In this document: piece by piece, positions 29,489-31,419 of the stretch
How the letters are laid out: the number at the start of each line of letters is the position of its first letter
How positions within the stretch are numbered: the first letter of the stretch is position 1
Assembly: GCA_964593865.1 (NCBI GenBank)
Contig: CAZQKE010000122.1
Coordinates: forward strand, 1-31,419
Reading direction: 5' to 3'
Source of the DNA: CAZQKE01 sp964593865
GTDB taxonomy: Bacteria; Chloroflexota; Anaerolineae; JAAYZQ01
DNA: 31,419 nt
Translations under genes and position numbers: made by a program
The notes under the pieces: model-generated
Told to the model about the DNA's origin: nothing
The model's input: only the letters and a program-made list of their open reading frames with translations
The model's database searches: none

Positions 29489-30616
29489 TCAGATCTCGCG
29501 GGGGGCGGTGTACATGGCGATAATGTTCTCCAGCGGCGTATCGGCCTGGATGTAGTGGGCCGAAGCGCAGATGTACCCTCCGCCGCGCCCCAACACGCAG
29601 CATCGCTCCTGCACTTCGGCCTGAACCTCTTCCGGCGTGCCGAAGGGCAAGGTCTGCTGGATGTCAACGGCCCCGTGAAAGGCCAACCGGTCGCCGAATT
29701 CGGCCTTGATGCGGGCCATATCCATCCCGGCAGCCCGGGGTTGGAGGGGGTTTAGAACATCAATGCCCATTTCGTCCACAAAAGCGGCGATAAAGGGATA
29801 GATCGCCCCGCAGGAATGGTACATGATCTTGACCGGGTATCCGGCCGAGCGAATGGCCGCGTTCAGCCGTTGGTGACGGGGCAGAATGAATTCGCGCCAC
29901 ATGCGGGGCGAAAGGAGCGGCCCGCTCTGGATGCCCACGTCGTCATAGGTGTAGACCATGTCCAGCAGCCCCCCGGCGGCTTCAATGACGCGCAGGGTGT
30001 TCTCAATGTAGATGTCGGTAAAGCGGTCCATGATGGCGCAGGCGATCTCCGGCTGCTCGATCAGGTCCAGGAGGAACCGTTCGAACCCCCGCAGCCCCCA
30101 GGACCACTCAAAAATGCCGCCTACCTCGTAACGCAGATGATAGCGGACCGGGGCCTGCCACCGCTCGCACTGCGCCCGCACCTCGGAAACATCCCAATCA
30201 TCGGGGCTGGGCCAATCCCAGTTCAAAACATCGCCCACCGTCTCGGCGTCGGCCAGGGGGTGACCGGCGTATTCGTCATAGGAACCGAACTCGTTGTCCA
30301 CCCGGCGGCGGTGGGTTCCCCAGGCGTCGATGAACGTGCCGTCGGGCAGCTCGCGGGCCTTGTCGCCCACGTAGCGGGTCGTGACCATGCGGCAATCCAC
30401 CCCCAACAGGCGCAAGATCTCCTCATCTTCGTCGGTGGCCAGGGCGGTGCGGAGCATCTCCCACACTTCGGGCACGGCCCAAAAATCAAAGGGCACGCGG
30501 TCCGGCTCCCGGTGGGCCAGGGCTTCTTCCACCCGTTCCCAGGGGGAAAGGGCGGCGGCTTCAGGGCGGCCATAGTGCAATTCCAAATAGGACCGCAATG
30601 CGACAGGTTCGGTCAT
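29489..30616 (-). CDS. Uroporphyrinogen decarboxylase-family protein (corrinoid methyltransferase-like branch)
   Basis: The 375-aa protein has the URO-D barrel pattern: EPDRVPFDFWAVPEVWEML at the N-terminus, LLDMVYTYDDVGIQSGPLLSP in the middle, MYHSCGAIYPFI (H267, C269) with GIDVLNPLQP, and GGGYICASAHYIQADTPLENI (345-365) at the end. The HSCG and GGY..SAH motifs with Zn-ligand-like His/Cys belong to the MtaA/MtbA-like branch, which moves methyl groups to or from corrinoid proteins or coenzymes, rather than to true HemE. No corrinoid protein is in the window. The substrate is unknown; many such genes in Chloroflexota act in O- or N-methyl compound breakdown. The ATG at 30616 has GGAG 8 nt upstream. 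The 217-nt upstream gap shows no clear promoter. Confidence 0.85.
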   Translation of the reverse strand: MTEPVALRSYLELHYGRPEAAALSPWERVEEALAHREPDRVPFDFWAVPEVWEMLRTALATDEDEEILRLLGVDCRMVTTRYVGDKARELPDGTFIDAWGTHRRRVDNEFGSYDEYAGHPLADAETVGDVLNWDWPSPDDWDVSEVRAQCERWQAPVRYHLRYEVGGIFEWSWGLRGFERFLLDLIEQPEIACAIMDRFTDIYIENTLRVIEAAGGLLDMVYTYDDVGIQSGPLLSPRMWREFILPRHQRLNAAIRSAGYPVKIMYHSCGAIYPFIAAFVDEMGIDVLNPLQPRAAGMDMARIKAEFGDRLAFHGAVDIQQTLPFGTPEEVQAEVQERCCVLGRGGGYICASAHYIQADTPLENIIAMYTAPREI

Positions 30617-30833
30617 TCCGTTTCTCCAAGTTGTTCGAAAAACGTATCTCTTGGCTGCCTGTTAGGGCTTTTGGCGCAGCGCAATACTCGGCCGGGGCAG
30701 GTTTCGTTTCTGCTCCTCAACTTCCCAAGCGTTGAAACGCCGATTGCCCTTCAAAATCCACGCAGAGACGGGGTCCCCTCATTGCTTCTCATACGGCTTG
30801 CCCTCCGCCGCGGGCGGTCTGGCCCTGACCGGT

Positions 30834-31187
30834 TCACGGCAGCCCCTGCATTGCCAACACTTCTTCAACCTCATCCAAAAACTCGGATAGACTCACCTGC
30901 CGACGCCCTTCGTCGCTGGTATCATGTTGCCGGGGAGCAGAAGCGGGATGACGATGCCAGGCACCGCCCAGTTTATCCCGCGCATAGAGCCGCCGACGGG
31001 CGTGCACCAACACCAGGTTCGTCGTGTCGTAGCGATCATTGCGGTAGACCTGCACAAACAGATCGGGAGCAATGTAAAGCCGTGCTTTGAGCAAATGCCG
31101 GCTGTGCTCCAATACCTCCAACCGAATGATATAAGTCCGGCGTTTACTCTCTTGATGCAGGGCCAAAAGCGTCTGGGGCACATTCAC
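30834..31187 (-). CDS. Small protein, second gene of a two-gene pair (possible toxin, DUF6516/TumE-like)
   Basis: 117 aa. It begins MNVPQTLLALHQESKRRTYIIRLEVLEHSRHLL, then a beta-rich core ARLYIAPDLFVQVYRNDRYDTTNLVLVHARRRLYARD and GGAWHRHPASAPRQHD, then an acidic helix LSEFLDEVEEVLAM. The pattern of strands, a Trp-His-x-His segment and a C-terminal acidic helix faintly resembles DUF6516/TumE toxins, but I cannot confirm this. The GTG start at 31187 overlaps the stop of the preceding gene by 4 nt (GTGA), typical of a toxin-antitoxin pair. No signal peptide or membrane helix is present. Confidence 0.7.
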   Translation of the reverse strand: MNVPQTLLALHQESKRRTYIIRLEVLEHSRHLLKARLYIAPDLFVQVYRNDRYDTTNLVLVHARRRLYARDKLGGAWHRHPASAPRQHDTSDEGRRQVSLSEFLDEVEEVLAMQGLP

Positions 31188-31419
31188 GGCGATTGCACCA
31201 AGCGTTTCAAGCGGTTGATCTCGGCTTCCATATCGGCGATGCCCGTGACCGACATCTCCCAGTCAAAATAGTCCTGTTCTACTTCAAAGGTTGGCTCGGA
31301 GTGCAAAACCATCTGGCGGAAGGACTCGAAGCTCTGGCCGTATTTGGCCTCGAACCGGCGGGCCTGGGTGCGGTATTTGATCAGATTCCTTTGCGCCCGC
31401 TCCAACAACAGTTGGGCCA
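31184..31419 (-). CDS. Small helical protein, possible antitoxin, 5' end off the window
   Basis: The frame is open to the right edge (…AQLLLERAQRNLIKYRTQARRFEAKYGQS in two parts), so the true start lies outside. About 78 residues are visible and nearly all are helical: an N-terminal basic helix, a short acidic middle (SEPTFEVEQDYFDWEM) and a final helix IADMEAEINRLKRLVQ. This size and shape suit an antitoxin or coiled-coil partner of the next gene, to which it is coupled by a GTGA overlap. No known family name can be given with confidence. Confidence 0.7.
   Translation of the reverse strand, partial: AQLLLERAQRNLIKYRTQARRFEAKYGQSFESFRQMVLHSEPTFEVEQDYFDWEMSVTGIADMEAEINRLKRLVQSP

Noticed and set aside
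30617..30833. 217-nt gap upstream of the URO-D-family gene
   Set aside because: Looked for a promoter on the minus strand and found no -10/-35 pair. Only a short palindrome GCGTTGAAACGC (30729-30740) was seen, too weak to call.

Overview
The window looks like a piece of a chromosome from an uncultured or little-studied Chloroflexota bacterium (Anaerolineae/Caldilineae-like). This is an inference. It rests on high GC, several envelope proteins with long Pro-Thr linkers, an N-terminal 'LTEHEF...RWMLHDGQQWVPA'-type module in front of a LysM/beta-propeller protein, DUF2723 and DUF4139 proteins, and many housekeeping-like promoters of the form TTGnnn-17-TATAAT. No rRNA, tRNA or CRISPR array was found.

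Layout. 1-1630: the start of a small gene running off the left edge, and a TctA/DUF112-like membrane protein. 1878-8511: a defence-island-like block, all on the minus strand. It holds a UPF0175 antitoxin and DUF3368-type PIN toxin that run directly into a beta-class DNA methyltransferase, an unrecognised 406-aa protein and a 354-aa protein with a clear PD-(D/E)XK nuclease signature. After a nitrilase remnant comes a second system: an NgoMIV-type restriction endonuclease with an SPPY (N4-cytosine-type) methyltransferase. 8508-14362: a minus-strand run of bifunctional nuclease (DUF151), replicative helicase DnaB, DUF2723 membrane glycosyltransferase-like protein and a membrane-anchored protein with seven OB-like modules. 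Its last gene overlaps the methyltransferase start by 4 nt, so the restriction genes may be read as the tail of the dnaB operon.

14363-17834: a compact divergent promoter region whose leader could form a pseudoknot, an M28/DUF4910-like aminopeptidase, then a near-perfect promoter, a cobalamin riboswitch and two tandem terminators. No recognisable B12 gene follows, only an 89-codon unknown. 17943-21022: a tightly packed operon of PP2C/SpoIIE phosphatase, RCK-type channel-like protein, small P-loop kinase and EamA transporter. 21236-29412: cell-envelope genes (DUF4139 protein, PT-rich lipoprotein propeller, DedA + TPR pair, LysM-propeller membrane protein, M23 peptidase). 29489-31419: a uroporphyrinogen-decarboxylase-family protein and a two-gene pair at the right edge that resembles a toxin-antitoxin module.

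A ~140-bp hairpin-containing repeat occurs twice in opposite orientation (1696-1837 and 17211-17345). The copies bracket the whole defence/dnaB/riboswitch segment. The strongest candidate for an undescribed system is the five-gene unit 5745-1878 (antitoxin, PIN, methyltransferase, unknown protein, PD-(D/E)XK protein), which sits behind one good promoter.
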